DNA of 64,000 nt from Leifsonia sp. NPDC080035 (GCF_040050925.1 NZ_CP157390.1:1178001-1242000), one strand, 5' to 3'; counted from the first letter of the stretch, positions 7,779-17,113 are shown. Program-made: numbers and translations. Notes: generated from the letters alone by a model not told the origin.

Positions 7779-9458
7779 TTACTTCGCGGGCTTCAGGTTC
7801 ATCAGCACCTGAACGGCGGACGGCTGCGTCGGGTCGGCCGTCGCGTACTGGTCGTCCTCGCTCGGCCAACCGGTGTACGAGCGGGTGTTGTACTGACCCA
7901 GCATCGGGTGCGTGCCGATCGGGATGGCCGGGACGTCGTCGACGAAGATCTTCTGGATCTTGTTGAGCGCCGCCGTGCGGGCCGCGTCGTCGGACGCCTG
8001 CGCGTACTCCTTGAGCAGGGCGTTCGCCGCCGGGTTGTTGTAGCGCCCGAAGTTGTCGGCGACCTTGCCGCCGTCGGCCTGGTCGAGGTACGCGCCGTTC
8101 ATCACGTCGTCGTAGATGTGCCACGGGTTCGAGCCCGAACCGCTCCAGTGCAGCGCGGCGTCGAAGTTGCCGGTCGCGATGTTGGCGGTCCAGGTGTCCG
8201 CGTCGGGGGTGGCGACCTTCGCGTCGGCGCCCAGGGTGTTCTTGACCTGGGTGGCGACCAGCTGGATGCCGGTGACGTAGTCGTTCCAGCCCTGCGGGTC
8301 CTGCAGGGTGAAGGAGACGGGCTTGCCGGACGGGTCGATCAGCGCCTTGTCCTTCCAGGTGTAGCCCGCGTCGGTGAGGACCTTCTTCGCGCCGTCGACG
8401 TCGATGGAGAAGTTCTTGTCCTTGTACTCCGGGGCGATGTACTGGTCGCCCGTCGGCTGCGGGATGCCCGTGACGTTGGTCAGCTCGGGGCCGGCGTTGC
8501 CGCGCGCCTTCTCGGCGTGCGCCTTGCGGTCGATGACCATGTTGACGGCCTTGCGGAACGCCACGTCGTTGAACGGCGCCTTGGTCGTGTTGACCAGGAT
8601 CATGTCGGGGCTCAGGACGTTGGCGCCCCAGAACACGTTGTGCTTCTTGTCCTTGTCGACGTAGTTCTTCTGGTAGTCCGTGATGAAGATCTGCGCCCAG
8701 TCGGCCTCACCGTTCTGCAGCGCGCGCAGCAGGCCGGTGTTGTCGTTGTACTCCAGGTACTTCAGCTCGGGCACCGGGACCGTGCCGCCCCAGTAGTCCT
8801 TGCGCGCCGTGAGCACGACGCCCTGCGAGGAGAAGCTCTTGATCGTGTAGGGGCCGGTGCCGATGGCGTCCTTGACCGCGTCCTTCGTCGGGTCCGCGAT
8901 GTCCTTCCACTGGTGCTCGGGCACGATCGCCGTCTGCAGCACGTCGCCCTGCTTGACGAACTTGGACTCCGTGAAGTTCAGGACGACGTTGTCGCCGTCC
9001 TTCTTGACGTCGGCGAGCTTCAGCCCGGCGAGGTCGAGCGCGGGGGTCTTCTTGATGAGGTCGAAGGTGAAGACGATGTCGTCGGCCGTGAACGCCTTGC
9101 CGTCGCTCCACTTCACGTCCGCGCGCGGGGTGACGGTGAGCTGCGTGTAGTCGGCGTTCCACTGGACCTTGGACGCGAGCCACGGGGTCGTCTCGTTCTT
9201 GCCGACCGGGTTGACGAGCGCGAGCGGCTCGAAGATCATCCGGTTATAGCCGAGCGACTGGCCGGAGCCGGTGCCGATGAACGGGTTGTTGATCTGCGTC
9301 GCCAGGACGGCGGGTCCGTCCGGCTTCGCGACGGTGAGCGACTTCGAGCCGCTCGATGCGTTCGATCCGCCGGAGTCGTTGGACGAGCATCCCGTCAGCG
9401 CCAGGGCACCGAGAGCGACGATCGCCGCGCCCGTGATCGCGTATTTCCTAAGCCTCAT
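7779..9458 (-). CDS. ABC transporter substrate-binding lipoprotein (SBP family 5)
   Basis: A 559-residue extracytoplasmic binding protein. A lipoprotein signal ends in LALTGC (Cys24), followed by a Ser/Gly/Asn-rich linker. The family 5 fold is shown by WNADYTQLTVTPRADVKWSDGKAFTADD (here read as two motifs, WNADYTQLTVTPR and WSDGKAFTADDIVF), AIGTGPY and AFRKAVNMVIDR. This family binds peptides, nickel or oligosaccharides; the operon's GH3 enzyme favours a beta-glucoside. The ATG at 9458 follows AAGGAG at 5 nt. It is the first gene of a six-gene operon and lies divergent from the TetR gene at 9609 across two palindromes. Confidence 0.93.
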   Translation of the reverse strand: MRLRKYAITGAAIVALGALALTGCSSNDSGGSNASSGSKSLTVAKPDGPAVLATQINNPFIGTGSGQSLGYNRMIFEPLALVNPVGKNETTPWLASKVQWNADYTQLTVTPRADVKWSDGKAFTADDIVFTFDLIKKTPALDLAGLKLADVKKDGDNVVLNFTESKFVKQGDVLQTAIVPEHQWKDIADPTKDAVKDAIGTGPYTIKSFSSQGVVLTARKDYWGGTVPVPELKYLEYNDNTGLLRALQNGEADWAQIFITDYQKNYVDKDKKHNVFWGANVLSPDMILVNTTKAPFNDVAFRKAVNMVIDRKAHAEKARGNAGPELTNVTGIPQPTGDQYIAPEYKDKNFSIDVDGAKKVLTDAGYTWKDKALIDPSGKPVSFTLQDPQGWNDYVTGIQLVATQVKNTLGADAKVATPDADTWTANIATGNFDAALHWSGSGSNPWHIYDDVMNGAYLDQADGGKVADNFGRYNNPAANALLKEYAQASDDAARTAALNKIQKIFVDDVPAIPIGTHPMLGQYNTRSYTGWPSEDDQYATADPTQPSAVQVLMNLKPAK

Positions 9459-9520
9459 TGCTTCTCCTTCGTGACGGCACATCCGTTGTGCCTGTGGTGC
9501 AGGTGGTGGGCTGAACCTAA

Positions 9521-9544
9521 CTTGCTTACTGGTCAGAAAGCAAG
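9521..9544. promoter_or_regulatory. 24-bp palindromic operator between binding-protein and TetR genes
   Basis: Arms CTTGCTT and AAGCAAG flank a nearly symmetric centre (ACTGGTCAGA). It lies 63 bp upstream of the binding-protein start and 65 bp upstream of the TetR start, a usual place for a TetR operator controlling both. Confidence 0.7.
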
Positions 9545-9555
9545 CTGAGGAGAGG

Positions 9556-9569
9556 TTACTCAGTGGTAA
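9556..9569. promoter_or_regulatory. TetR-type operator TTAC-N6-GTAA
   Basis: TTACTCAGTGGTAA has TTAC/GTAA half-sites. Read on the other strand it differs in only two positions from the operator at 50491-50504, which serves a TetR gene of the same subfamily. It lies 40 bp before the TetR start. Confidence 0.65.
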
Positions 9570-9608
9570 GCTCGGCCGCAACCAGCACCAAACGAAGGAC
9601 GATGCGGG

Positions 9609-10256
9609 ATGGCTACGACCAGCGGCAGCGCCCATCCGCGCCCGGAGACCAAGCGGAAACGCGAGGAGATCCTGCGTGCCGCGATCGAGACCTTCGGGAC
9701 CAAGGGGTCGACCAACGGCACCCTCTCCGACATCGCCGAGCAGGTCGGGATGACCCATGCCGGCGTGCTCCACCACTTCGGCTCCAAGCAGAAGCTCCTG
9801 CTCGAGGTCCTCGACTTCCGCGACCAGGACGACGTCGCGCACCTCGCCGACCAGCACATCCCCGGTGGGCCCGCGCTGTTCATGCACCTGGTGCACACCA
9901 TGATCCGCAACGCCGCCCGCCCCGGCATCGTGCAGGTCTACACGGTGCTCTCCGCCGAGTCCGTCACCGAGGAGCACCCCGCGAAGGACTACTTCCACGA
10001 CCGCTACCGCGTGCTCCGGGACGACGTGGACGCCGCCTTCCGCGAGCTCTGCGAACAGGAGGGCGTCACCGACCCGACCTCGATCGACAAGGCCTCGGCG
10101 GCGATCCTCGCCGTCATGGACGGCCTCCAGCTCCAGTGGCTGCTCGACCCGGCCGTGGTCGATCTCGCCGAGGCGAGCGAGTTCGCCATCCAGGCGATCG
10201 TGAACGCCGTGCTGCGCCCCGGGCCCGGGCTGTCGACGTACGTGCGGGAGGAATGA
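9609..10256 (+). CDS. TetR-family regulator
   Basis: A 215-residue TetR repressor. The N-terminal HTH (about residues 15-62) contains GTLSDIAEQVGMTHAGVLHHF, split at the turn, after KREEILRAAIETF. The C-terminal ligand domain has VMDGLQLQWLLDP, a motif shared with the TetR at 49821-50462. The ATG at 9609 follows GAAGGA at 9 nt. Divergent from the ABC/GH3 operon and separated from it by two palindromes, it is the likely local repressor, with a sugar or beta-glucoside as inferred ligand. Confidence 0.9.
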   Translation: MATTSGSAHPRPETKRKREEILRAAIETFGTKGSTNGTLSDIAEQVGMTHAGVLHHFGSKQKLLLEVLDFRDQDDVAHLADQHIPGGPALFMHLVHTMIRNAARPGIVQVYTVLSAESVTEEHPAKDYFHDRYRVLRDDVDAAFRELCEQEGVTDPTSIDKASAAILAVMDGLQLQWLLDPAVVDLAEASEFAIQAIVNAVLRPGPGLSTYVREE

Positions 10257-10284
10257 GCACGGGGCCCGCGTAGGGTGGGGCCTG

Positions 10285-12204
10285 ATGACTGAGAGCAACG
10301 TCCTGTCCGACCCCTCCGAGCGACGACGGCTGGAGGAGTGCGTCAAGGAGCCGATCCGGACGCCGGGCCGCATCCAATCGCACGGGACGCTGTTCGTCGT
10401 CGACGCCGCGAGCTTCGAGATCGTGGTGGCGAGCGAGAACGCCGCCGAGTGGCTCGGCCGGTCGGTCGCCGAGCTCGGCAGCCCGTCCCTCGAATGGAGC
10501 GTCGCATCCCCGCCGCACGGCGACCCGGTCCGCGTCGAGCTCGGCGCGCGCCGCTTCGACGCGGTGACGCACGGCCTTGGGAACCGGGTGGTGCTCGAGC
10601 TCGAACCGATCGAGGAGGGGCGCGACCTGCCCACCCCGTCCGTCGTCGGCGCGATCCGGACGCTCGGCGCGATCGACGACCCGGACGACCTGCGGCAGGC
10701 CGCGGCCGAGGAGATCAAGCGGATCACCCAGTTCGACCGGGTGATGGTCTACCGGTTCTTCCCCGACGGCCACGGCGAGGTCGCGGGCGAGGCCGCCGAG
10801 CCCGACATGGATGCGTACCGCGGCCTGCGCTTCCCCGCCTCCGACATCCCGCAGCAGGCCCGATCGCTCTACGTCACCAAGCTGTCCCGCGCGATCGTGA
10901 GCACGAGCGACGAGGGGACCGCCCTGGTCTCGAGCGACGCCGGCGCCGCGCCGATCGACCTGAGCCAGGCGGAGCTGCGTGCCGTCTCGCCGCACCACCT
11001 GCAGTTCATGCGCAACATGGGCCAGGCGTCCACCGTGTCCTTCTCCCTGATCAGCGACGGCCGGCTGGTCGGGATGATCACGTGCGCGCACCGCACCGAG
11101 CGGCAGATGCCGATCCTGCTCCGCCGGGCGCTGGAGGTCCTGACGACGCAGGTGACGCTGCAACTGGAGTCGCTCGAGTCGATCGCGCGGTTGCGCCACG
11201 ACCTGACCGTGCGCGAGCGGCGCGCGAACCTGCTCTCCGACGTGCTCGCCGCGGACGATGTCCTGCCTGCCCTCGCCGAGCAGGGCGGCGAGCTGCTCGA
11301 CCTGGTCGGCGCCGACGGCGCCGTCCTCGCCCTCGGCGAGATGAGCCGCGGGATCGGGCATGTGCCGGAGGGCGACCGCGGCGAGCTGCTCGCGGCCCTC
11401 GGCACGGAGTACTTCTGCACGGACGAGCTCGCGCGCACGCACCCCGCGCTGTCGACGCTGCTGCCCGGCGTCGCCGGGGTGCTCGTCGTCCCGGTCGCCG
11501 GCGGGGCGCTGGCGTTCTTCCGCCGCGAGGTCACCCAGGTCATCCGCTGGCTCGGGGATCAGTCGGCCGATAACCGGGACACCCCGCTGTCGCCGCGCCG
11601 GTCGTTCTCGGAGTGGCGGCAGAGCGTGCAGGGCACCGCGATCGCCTGGGGATCGACCGCGGAGGAGGCGCGCGACCTCGGCCGCGAGCTCACCCGCGTC
11701 ATCGACAGACGCACCGAGACCCGGCTGGCGCGGCTCGCGCTCGTCGACCACCTCACCGGCCTGCAGAACCGGCGCGCGTTCGAGCACCAGCTCGACCGCG
11801 CCGTCGCCGAGGAGCGGACGGGGGTCGTTCTGTTCATCGATCTCGACGGGTTCAAGGAGATCAACGACGGGCACGGCCACGAGGCCGGCGACACCGTGCT
11901 TCGCACCATCGCGAAGCGGCTCACGGGCGCATCGCGCGACTCCGACGTCATCGCCCGGCTCGCCGGCGACGAGTTCGTGGTGCTCTCGCGCGACACCTCG
12001 CTCGCCGGCGGCGAGGCCTTCGCCGGCCGGCTGATCGCGGTGGTCGGGGAGCCGATCGACACCGCGTTCGGCCCGGTCGCCGTCACCGCCTCGTGCGGCG
12101 TGGTCGACGTCCGCAGCGGAGGGACGCCGAAGCAGCTGCTGGACGCGGCGGACGCCGCGATGTACCGGGCGAAGAAGGCGGGGCGCAACCGCGTCTGCGT
12201 GTGA
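10285..12204 (+). CDS. Bacteriophytochrome-regulated diguanylate cyclase (PAS-GAF-PHY-GGDEF)
   Basis: A 639-residue red-light photoreceptor with an output domain that makes cyclic di-GMP. The PAS region has Cys19 in EECVKEPIRTPGRIQSHG, the biliverdin-attaching position of bacteriophytochromes. The GAF domain (about 145-300) carries PASDIP with Asp187 and SPHHLQF with His238. The PHY domain (about 310-470) has the tongue motif PRRSF at 437-441. The GGDEF domain (about 487-639) has AGDEF at 560-564 and the inhibitory RxxD site at 551-554. No histidine kinase, EAL domain or heme oxygenase gene is nearby, so biliverdin must come from elsewhere. The gene starts 28 bp after the TetR gene and may be read with it. 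AGDEF instead of GGDEF is usually compatible with activity. Confidence 0.93.
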   Translation: MTESNVLSDPSERRRLEECVKEPIRTPGRIQSHGTLFVVDAASFEIVVASENAAEWLGRSVAELGSPSLEWSVASPPHGDPVRVELGARRFDAVTHGLGNRVVLELEPIEEGRDLPTPSVVGAIRTLGAIDDPDDLRQAAAEEIKRITQFDRVMVYRFFPDGHGEVAGEAAEPDMDAYRGLRFPASDIPQQARSLYVTKLSRAIVSTSDEGTALVSSDAGAAPIDLSQAELRAVSPHHLQFMRNMGQASTVSFSLISDGRLVGMITCAHRTERQMPILLRRALEVLTTQVTLQLESLESIARLRHDLTVRERRANLLSDVLAADDVLPALAEQGGELLDLVGADGAVLALGEMSRGIGHVPEGDRGELLAALGTEYFCTDELARTHPALSTLLPGVAGVLVVPVAGGALAFFRREVTQVIRWLGDQSADNRDTPLSPRRSFSEWRQSVQGTAIAWGSTAEEARDLGRELTRVIDRRTETRLARLALVDHLTGLQNRRAFEHQLDRAVAEERTGVVLFIDLDGFKEINDGHGHEAGDTVLRTIAKRLTGASRDSDVIARLAGDEFVVLSRDTSLAGGEAFAGRLIAVVGEPIDTAFGPVAVTASCGVVDVRSGGTPKQLLDAADAAMYRAKKAGRNRVCV

Positions 12205-12208
12205 CGGC

Positions 12209-12799
12209 CTACGGCGTCCACTCCTCGGCCAGCAGGCCGTAGTTCATCCCGTCCATCCAGACGCCGGAGCGGTGCAGCGCGGTGGCGCGGCTGAACTCCT
12301 CTCGGCGCATGCCGATGCGTTCCATCAGGCGCCAGGACGGCTCGTTCGCGGCGAAGCAGCCGGCGTGCACCCGCCGCAGGCCCAGCGGCTCGAAGCAGGC
12401 TCCGATCGCCGCGCGCACCGCCTCGGTCGCGTACCCGCGGCCCTGGGAGGCGGGGTGGAACGTCCAGCCGAGCTCGGCCTGCGTGCCGCGCGCGGCCTCG
12501 GCCACCTCGTCCTGTGCCCAGCCGTCCTCGACGCGCACCATGATGTCCCCGATCGGCAGGCCCGCCTCCCCCGGGCGGCCCGGGTCGTGCAGCTCGACGA
12601 TCAGCAGGCTCGCCAGCCGGGCCGCGTCCGTGAACTGCGCTCGATAGGTCTCGACGTCACCGGGTGCGCGCGTGATCCACTCGGCGACCTCGGGCAGCCT
12701 CCGCCAGGTCCACGTGGGCTCGGCGTCGGACGCGACCGCGCGGCGCAGCCGGAGACGCTCCGTGCGGAGGGGCCACGCGATGGCGGTGAGGGGATCCAT
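12209..12799 (-). CDS. GNAT-family acetyltransferase (RimJ/RimL type)
   Basis: A 196-residue N-acetyltransferase. LRTERLRLRR at the start, ELGWTFHPASQGRGYATEA (acetyl-CoA binding) and ANEPSWRLMERIGM are diagnostic of the RimJ/RimL branch, which acetylates protein N-termini or small amines. The substrate is unknown. The ATG at 12799 is used; the frame stays open upstream but overlaps the end of the LacI gene. It is convergent with the phytochrome gene, 4 bp apart. Confidence 0.88.
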   Translation of the reverse strand: MDPLTAIAWPLRTERLRLRRAVASDAEPTWTWRRLPEVAEWITRAPGDVETYRAQFTDAARLASLLIVELHDPGRPGEAGLPIGDIMVRVEDGWAQDEVAEAARGTQAELGWTFHPASQGRGYATEAVRAAIGACFEPLGLRRVHAGCFAANEPSWRLMERIGMRREEFSRATALHRSGVWMDGMNYGLLAEEWTP

Positions 12800-12860
12800 G
12801 CAGCCACCGTAGCAAGGCCGTGGCGCGACACTGCCGGGCCGTCGCAGAGCCCCCGCCGGC

Positions 12861-13886
12861 TCAGCGCGCGGGCTGGGCGGTGGACCGTCGCGGGATGATG
12901 CGCCCGTGCTCCGGCGCCGGCACGGAAAGGGTGAGGGACGGCTCGAGCTGGCGCAGCATGGCCGCCGCCGCCTACCGGCCGAGGGCCTCCGGGTGGAGGT
13001 CCACCGACGTGATCGACGGCTCGCCGGTGCGCAGCCGGTCGGCGTCCGACCCGCACACGACGCGGACGTCCTCCGGCACCCGGACGCCGCGCTCCAGGAG
13101 CCGGTCCACCAATCCGCGCGCGTGGTCGCTGGTCTGGCAGTAGACGCCGTCCGGCAGCTCCGGGAGCGCCAGCAGTTCGTCCGCGGCCCGCGCTCCCGCC
13201 GCGCCCGCACCCAGCTCGGGCGCGCGGACGACCAGCTCCGCAGCACCGCGCTCGCGCATCCGCTCGCGGTAGCGCTGCTCGGTGGCGAGGTTCCATTCGA
13301 TCGCGTCGCATCCGGTCACCAGTGCCGGGCGGGTCGCTCCCGCCGCCGCGAGGTGGTCGAGTACGCGATCGGTGATCGCCGGCGTCGCGATGTCGACGAC
13401 CTGGGGGTCGCCCGGGTCGTTCACATCCGCCCCGACCAGGGTGTACGGGGTGCCGCTGGAGCGCAGACGGGCGACGAGGGGGTCGTCGGCGACCGGATCC
13501 GTGACGACGATCCCGTCGCAGGCGTATGCGGTCACCGGGGCTCCCGGCACCGTCGGGTCGGCGACGAGCATGAGCGCGTAGCCGTGCTCCAGGCAGGTGA
13601 GGGCGGCGGCTCCCGCGAATCGCGGGAAGTAGTCGACGTCACTCAGGTACTCGGGATGCTCCCCCACCGCCGGGCGCAGCACCAGGCCGACGACCCCGAG
13701 CCGGCTGCGTCGCAGACCGCTCGCCACGACATCCGGGTGGTAGCCGAGCTCCGAGGCGGCGGAGCGCACGCGCGCCTGGGTCGCCGGATTCACGACGCCG
13801 TTCCCGGAGAAGGTGTGCGACACGGTCGTGACCGACACGCCCGCCCGCCGGGCGACGTCGCGGATGGTCGAACGCTGCCGGGGCAT
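12861..13886 (-). pseudogene. LacI-family regulator interrupted by an in-frame TAG
   Basis: The frame from ATG 13886 reads 304 residues: HTH (TIRDVARRAGVSVTTVSHTF), hinge and effector domain, ending HPEALGR at TAG 12974-12972. The same frame then continues with AAAAMLRQLEP...VPAPEHGRIIPRRST to a TGA at 12861-12863, which is exactly the C-terminal helix and tail expected of a LacI protein. So a full gene of 341 codons has one nonsense codon. CAG to TAG (Gln) is the simplest origin, since the position is often Gln or Arg in relatives. The truncated product keeps the DNA-binding domain but loses about 37 residues of the C-terminal subdomain. It lies divergent from the permease gene across a LacI-type palindrome. 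A sequencing error is the main alternative. Confidence 0.8.
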
Positions 13887-13916
13887 GGTCGCATCCTATT
13901 CACCGGGATCTTCTTG

Positions 13917-13932
13917 CCCAAATCGTTTTGGG
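13917..13932. promoter_or_regulatory. LacI-type operator between LacI pseudogene and permease
   Basis: CCCAAATCGTTTTGGG is a 16-bp palindrome with a central CG, broken only at the two A/T positions flanking it. It lies 31 bp before the LacI start and 79 bp before the permease start. It is the obvious site for the regulator at 12861-13886. Confidence 0.75.
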
Positions 13933-14010
13933 TACGTAGCGTGCCGTTCCAGCGCGAACGACGACGTTCCGCGCACCCGAGCGCTTCCGCAGAATGACCT
14001 GGAGGATCCC

Positions 14011-15459
14011 GTGTCAGACAGACCACCCATTCAGACACCGGCACGGACGGAGGAGCCGGCGCGGGCGACGGCCGCCGACAGCCCGACGCGCGTCGAGACG
14101 CACGGCATCGACTACATCCCCTCCACCGAGCGTCACGGCCGCCCGCGCGACCTCTTCGCCGTGTGGGCCGCGCCCAACGTCAACTTCCTCGCCGTGGTGA
14201 TCGGCGCGACGCTCATCGTGCTCGGCCTCAATCTGTGGCAGGCGCTCGCGGCGATCGTGATCGGCAACGTCTTCTCGATCGTCACCGGCATCGTCGCCGG
14301 GTCCGGTCCCGCCGCCGGCACCCCGAGCGAGGTCATCACCCGGGCGATGTACGGCATCACGGGCAACCGGTTCAACGTCGCGATCGCCGGCTGGCTGATC
14401 AGCGTCTGCTACCTCGCCATCAACTGGGCGGCGGCGACCACGGTGCTCGTCGGTCTGCTCGGCCGCCTCGGGGTGCCGCCGACCGCGTGGACGATCGCCG
14501 TGAGCGCCATCATCATCGCCGCCGTCACGATGGTCATCAGCGTGTACGGCCACGGCCTGATCATGCGGCTCTACCAACCGCTCGCGCTCGTGCTCGCACT
14601 GATCTTCGCCGTCATGGCGTTCTTCGTCGTGAGCGGGGCGCACTGGGACTTCGCACCGGCCGAACCGCTCTCGGGCACCGAGCTCGTGGCGATGATGGCG
14701 GCGGGCATCGCGCTGGTCGCGTCCGGTCCGCTCTCCTACACGAACAGCGCCGACTTCTCCCGCTACCTGCCGTCGGCCACGCGCGTGCGCGATGTCGCCC
14801 TGTGGACGACGCTCGGGATGGTGATCCCCGGCATCCTCGCGACCTTCGTCGGCAGCCTCGCGGCGAGCGCCGTCGACATGACGTCCCCCGAGGCCGGGCT
14901 CGAGCGCTTCCTGCCCGCCTGGTTCGCGCCGGTCTTCCTCCTCTCGGTGATCATCGGCACCATCGCCAACAACGCCATGACGGCGTACAGCTCGGGCCTC
15001 GCCCTGCAGGCCGTCGGCATCAGGCTCCCCCGCTCGCGCACCGTGCTTCTCGACGGGACCGTCGGCGTCGCGATGACGCTGTTCGCGTTGCTCGTCTGGA
15101 ACTTCCTCGACAGCGTCTCGAGCGCCCTCCAGCTGGCCGTCACGATCCTCGCCCCGGTCATGGGCGTCTACCTCGCCGACATGCTGTGGCGCCGTAACCG
15201 GTACGACGGACCCGCGCTCGCGGAGACCTCGCGCACCAGCCGGTTCTGGTTCAGCGGCGGTTTCCACGTCGCCGGCACGGTGGCGGTGCTCGCCGGCATC
15301 GCCTGCTCGCTGATGTGCAGCGCGACGCTCGTCTTCGTCGGCCCCGTCGCCGCGGCACTGTCCGGTGTCGACCTCTCCATGCCGGTCGGCCTCATCGTCC
15401 CGTTCGTCGTCTATCTCGTGATGGTGCGGTCGTCGCGCCGGTCGAAGGAGTCCCTGTGA
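14011..15459 (+). CDS. NCS1-family permease (cytosine/purine/hydantoin type)
   Basis: A 482-residue membrane transporter. After a hydrophilic N-terminus with GIDYIPSTERHGRPRDLFAVW comes the family motif AAPNVNFLAVVIGA, then about 12 hydrophobic segments, including SGPLSYTNSADFSRYLP in the middle. CodB-like NCS1 permeases import cytosine, allantoin or related bases with Na+ or H+. The GTG at 14011 follows GGAGG at 6 nt. The next gene overlaps by 4 bp and encodes an amidohydrolase, so the pair probably takes up and hydrolyses an N-heterocyclic compound. The adjacent LacI regulator is broken, so expression may be altered. Confidence 0.9.
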   Translation: MSDRPPIQTPARTEEPARATAADSPTRVETHGIDYIPSTERHGRPRDLFAVWAAPNVNFLAVVIGATLIVLGLNLWQALAAIVIGNVFSIVTGIVAGSGPAAGTPSEVITRAMYGITGNRFNVAIAGWLISVCYLAINWAAATTVLVGLLGRLGVPPTAWTIAVSAIIIAAVTMVISVYGHGLIMRLYQPLALVLALIFAVMAFFVVSGAHWDFAPAEPLSGTELVAMMAAGIALVASGPLSYTNSADFSRYLPSATRVRDVALWTTLGMVIPGILATFVGSLAASAVDMTSPEAGLERFLPAWFAPVFLLSVIIGTIANNAMTAYSSGLALQAVGIRLPRSRTVLLDGTVGVAMTLFALLVWNFLDSVSSALQLAVTILAPVMGVYLADMLWRRNRYDGPALAETSRTSRFWFSGGFHVAGTVAVLAGIACSLMCSATLVFVGPVAAALSGVDLSMPVGLIVPFVVYLVMVRSSRRSKESL

Positions 15460-17084
15460 GCACGCTTGTCCATTACCGCGGCGGAGCCGTCTTCACCTCG
15501 GACACCCGGCCGTGGGCCGAGTCGATCGTGGTCGAGGACGGACGCATCGCCTTCGTCGGCGACACCGTGACCGCCGACGCCTTCCCCGTCGACGACGTGG
15601 TCGAGCTGGACGGAGCGGTCGTGCTGCCCGGCATCGTCGACGCGCACACGCATCTCGTCGGCCTCGGCGAATCGCTGACGCAGGTCGATCTGCGAGACGC
15701 CGCGGACGTGGCGGAGATCCAGTCGCGACTGGCGGACGCCGCGGCGGCCGATCCCGGCGCCGAGCGCCTGCTCGGACGCAGCTGGCTGTTCTCCGCGCTC
15801 GGCGGCCGGACGCCGCATCGCGACCTGATCGACGCCGTCGTCTCTGACCGTCCCGTCTACCTCGAGGCGAACGACTCCCACTCGGCGTGGCTGAACACCG
15901 CGGCGCTCGCCGAGCTCGGCATCGACGACGGCACGCCGGACCCGCTGGGCGGGAGGATCGAGCGGGACGCCGAGGGCGCGGCGACCGGCTGGCTGCTGGA
16001 GAACGCGTCGCTCGGGCTCATGCGCGACCGGCTGGACGCGCTGACCCCGGATGCGGAGCGCGAGCGCGCCCTGCGCGCCGCCTTCGACGCCTACCGGCAG
16101 GCCGGCGTCACCGCCGCAGTCGACATGGCGCTCGGCGAGGCGGACCTCCGCGCGCTCGTCGCTGTGCAGGATGCGGACGACGGACGGCTCCCGATGCGCG
16201 TCGCCGCGCACTGGGCCGTGCACCGCACCGGCGCGACGGCGGGCGATCTCGCCGGCGTGGCCCGCGCGATCGAGCTGGCGCGCGAGCATCCGGGACCGTG
16301 GCTGCGCATCACCGGCATCAAGCTGTTCGTGGACGGCGTGATCGACAGCTGCACCGCCTCGATGCGCGCGCCGTTCGCGAACGGATCGCACCCGGAGGCG
16401 ATGTGGGATCTGCCGTCGCTGTCGGCGGTGGTGACGGCAGCGGACGCTGCGGGACTGCAGGTCGCGATGCACGCGATCGGGGATGCCGCCTCCGCGCTCG
16501 CCCTCGACGCGCTCGAGGCCGCGGTGGAGGCCAACGGCCCGCGCTCGGATCGCCGGCATCGCATCGAACACCTGGAGACGGTGGACGCCGCCACCCCCGT
16601 CCGTCTCGCCCGGCTCGGCGTCGTCGCCTCGGTGCAGCCGGTGCACGCCGACCCCGCGATCCAGGAGAACTGGCGCGCCATGCTCGGCGACGAGCGCATC
16701 GAGCGCGGCTATCCGTGGGGCGAGCTCGCGGACGCGGGGGCTACGCTCGCGCTCGGCACGGACGCCCCGACGGCGCCGCACGGCCCGCTGGCGAACCTGT
16801 ACATCGCGGCGACCCGCCGCTCCGCGGTGGACCCCGCGTTGCCGGCGAACGTCCCCGGCAACGCGATGGCGGTCGCGGACGCGGTGCGCCGGGCGACGCG
16901 TGACGCCGCGTACGCCTCACGGTGGGAGGGCGAGCTGGGCGTCCTCCGCACGGGAGCGGCGGCGGACTTCGTCGTGATCGACGCGGACCCGTTCCGCGAC
17001 GGACCCGAAGTGCTGCTCGGCGCGGACGTGAGGCTCACGGTGCTGGCCGGCGAAGTCGTCCACTCGGCCGCGCTGTTCCGCTGA
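15456..17084 (+). CDS. Amidohydrolase family protein (YtcJ-like)
   Basis: A 542-residue metal-dependent hydrolase of the Amidohydro_3 group. DAHTHL near residue 67 supplies the HxH metal ligands; MHAIGDAA, RIEHLE and LGTDAPTAPHGPL supply later His and Asp ligands. The N-terminal beta-sandwich (VVEDGRIAFVGD) and C-terminal AADFVVIDADPF complete the composite domain. Members hydrolyse amides or imidates; the substrate is not evident. The GTG at 15456 overlaps the permease stop. No signal peptide is seen, so it is cytoplasmic. Confidence 0.9.
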   Translation: MSTLVHYRGGAVFTSDTRPWAESIVVEDGRIAFVGDTVTADAFPVDDVVELDGAVVLPGIVDAHTHLVGLGESLTQVDLRDAADVAEIQSRLADAAAADPGAERLLGRSWLFSALGGRTPHRDLIDAVVSDRPVYLEANDSHSAWLNTAALAELGIDDGTPDPLGGRIERDAEGAATGWLLENASLGLMRDRLDALTPDAERERALRAAFDAYRQAGVTAAVDMALGEADLRALVAVQDADDGRLPMRVAAHWAVHRTGATAGDLAGVARAIELAREHPGPWLRITGIKLFVDGVIDSCTASMRAPFANGSHPEAMWDLPSLSAVVTAADAAGLQVAMHAIGDAASALALDALEAAVEANGPRSDRRHRIEHLETVDAATPVRLARLGVVASVQPVHADPAIQENWRAMLGDERIERGYPWGELADAGATLALGTDAPTAPHGPLANLYIAATRRSAVDPALPANVPGNAMAVADAVRRATRDAAYASRWEGELGVLRTGAAADFVVIDADPFRDGPEVLLGADVRLTVLAGEVVHSAALFR

Positions 17085-17113
17085 CGCGGGCGCCACGGGG
17101 CGTCCCTCCCGGC

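Noticed and set aside
9459..10727. Long minus-strand extension of the binding-protein frame
   Set aside because: It is antisense to the TetR and phytochrome genes; the lipoprotein signal with ribosome site at 9458 fixes the real start.
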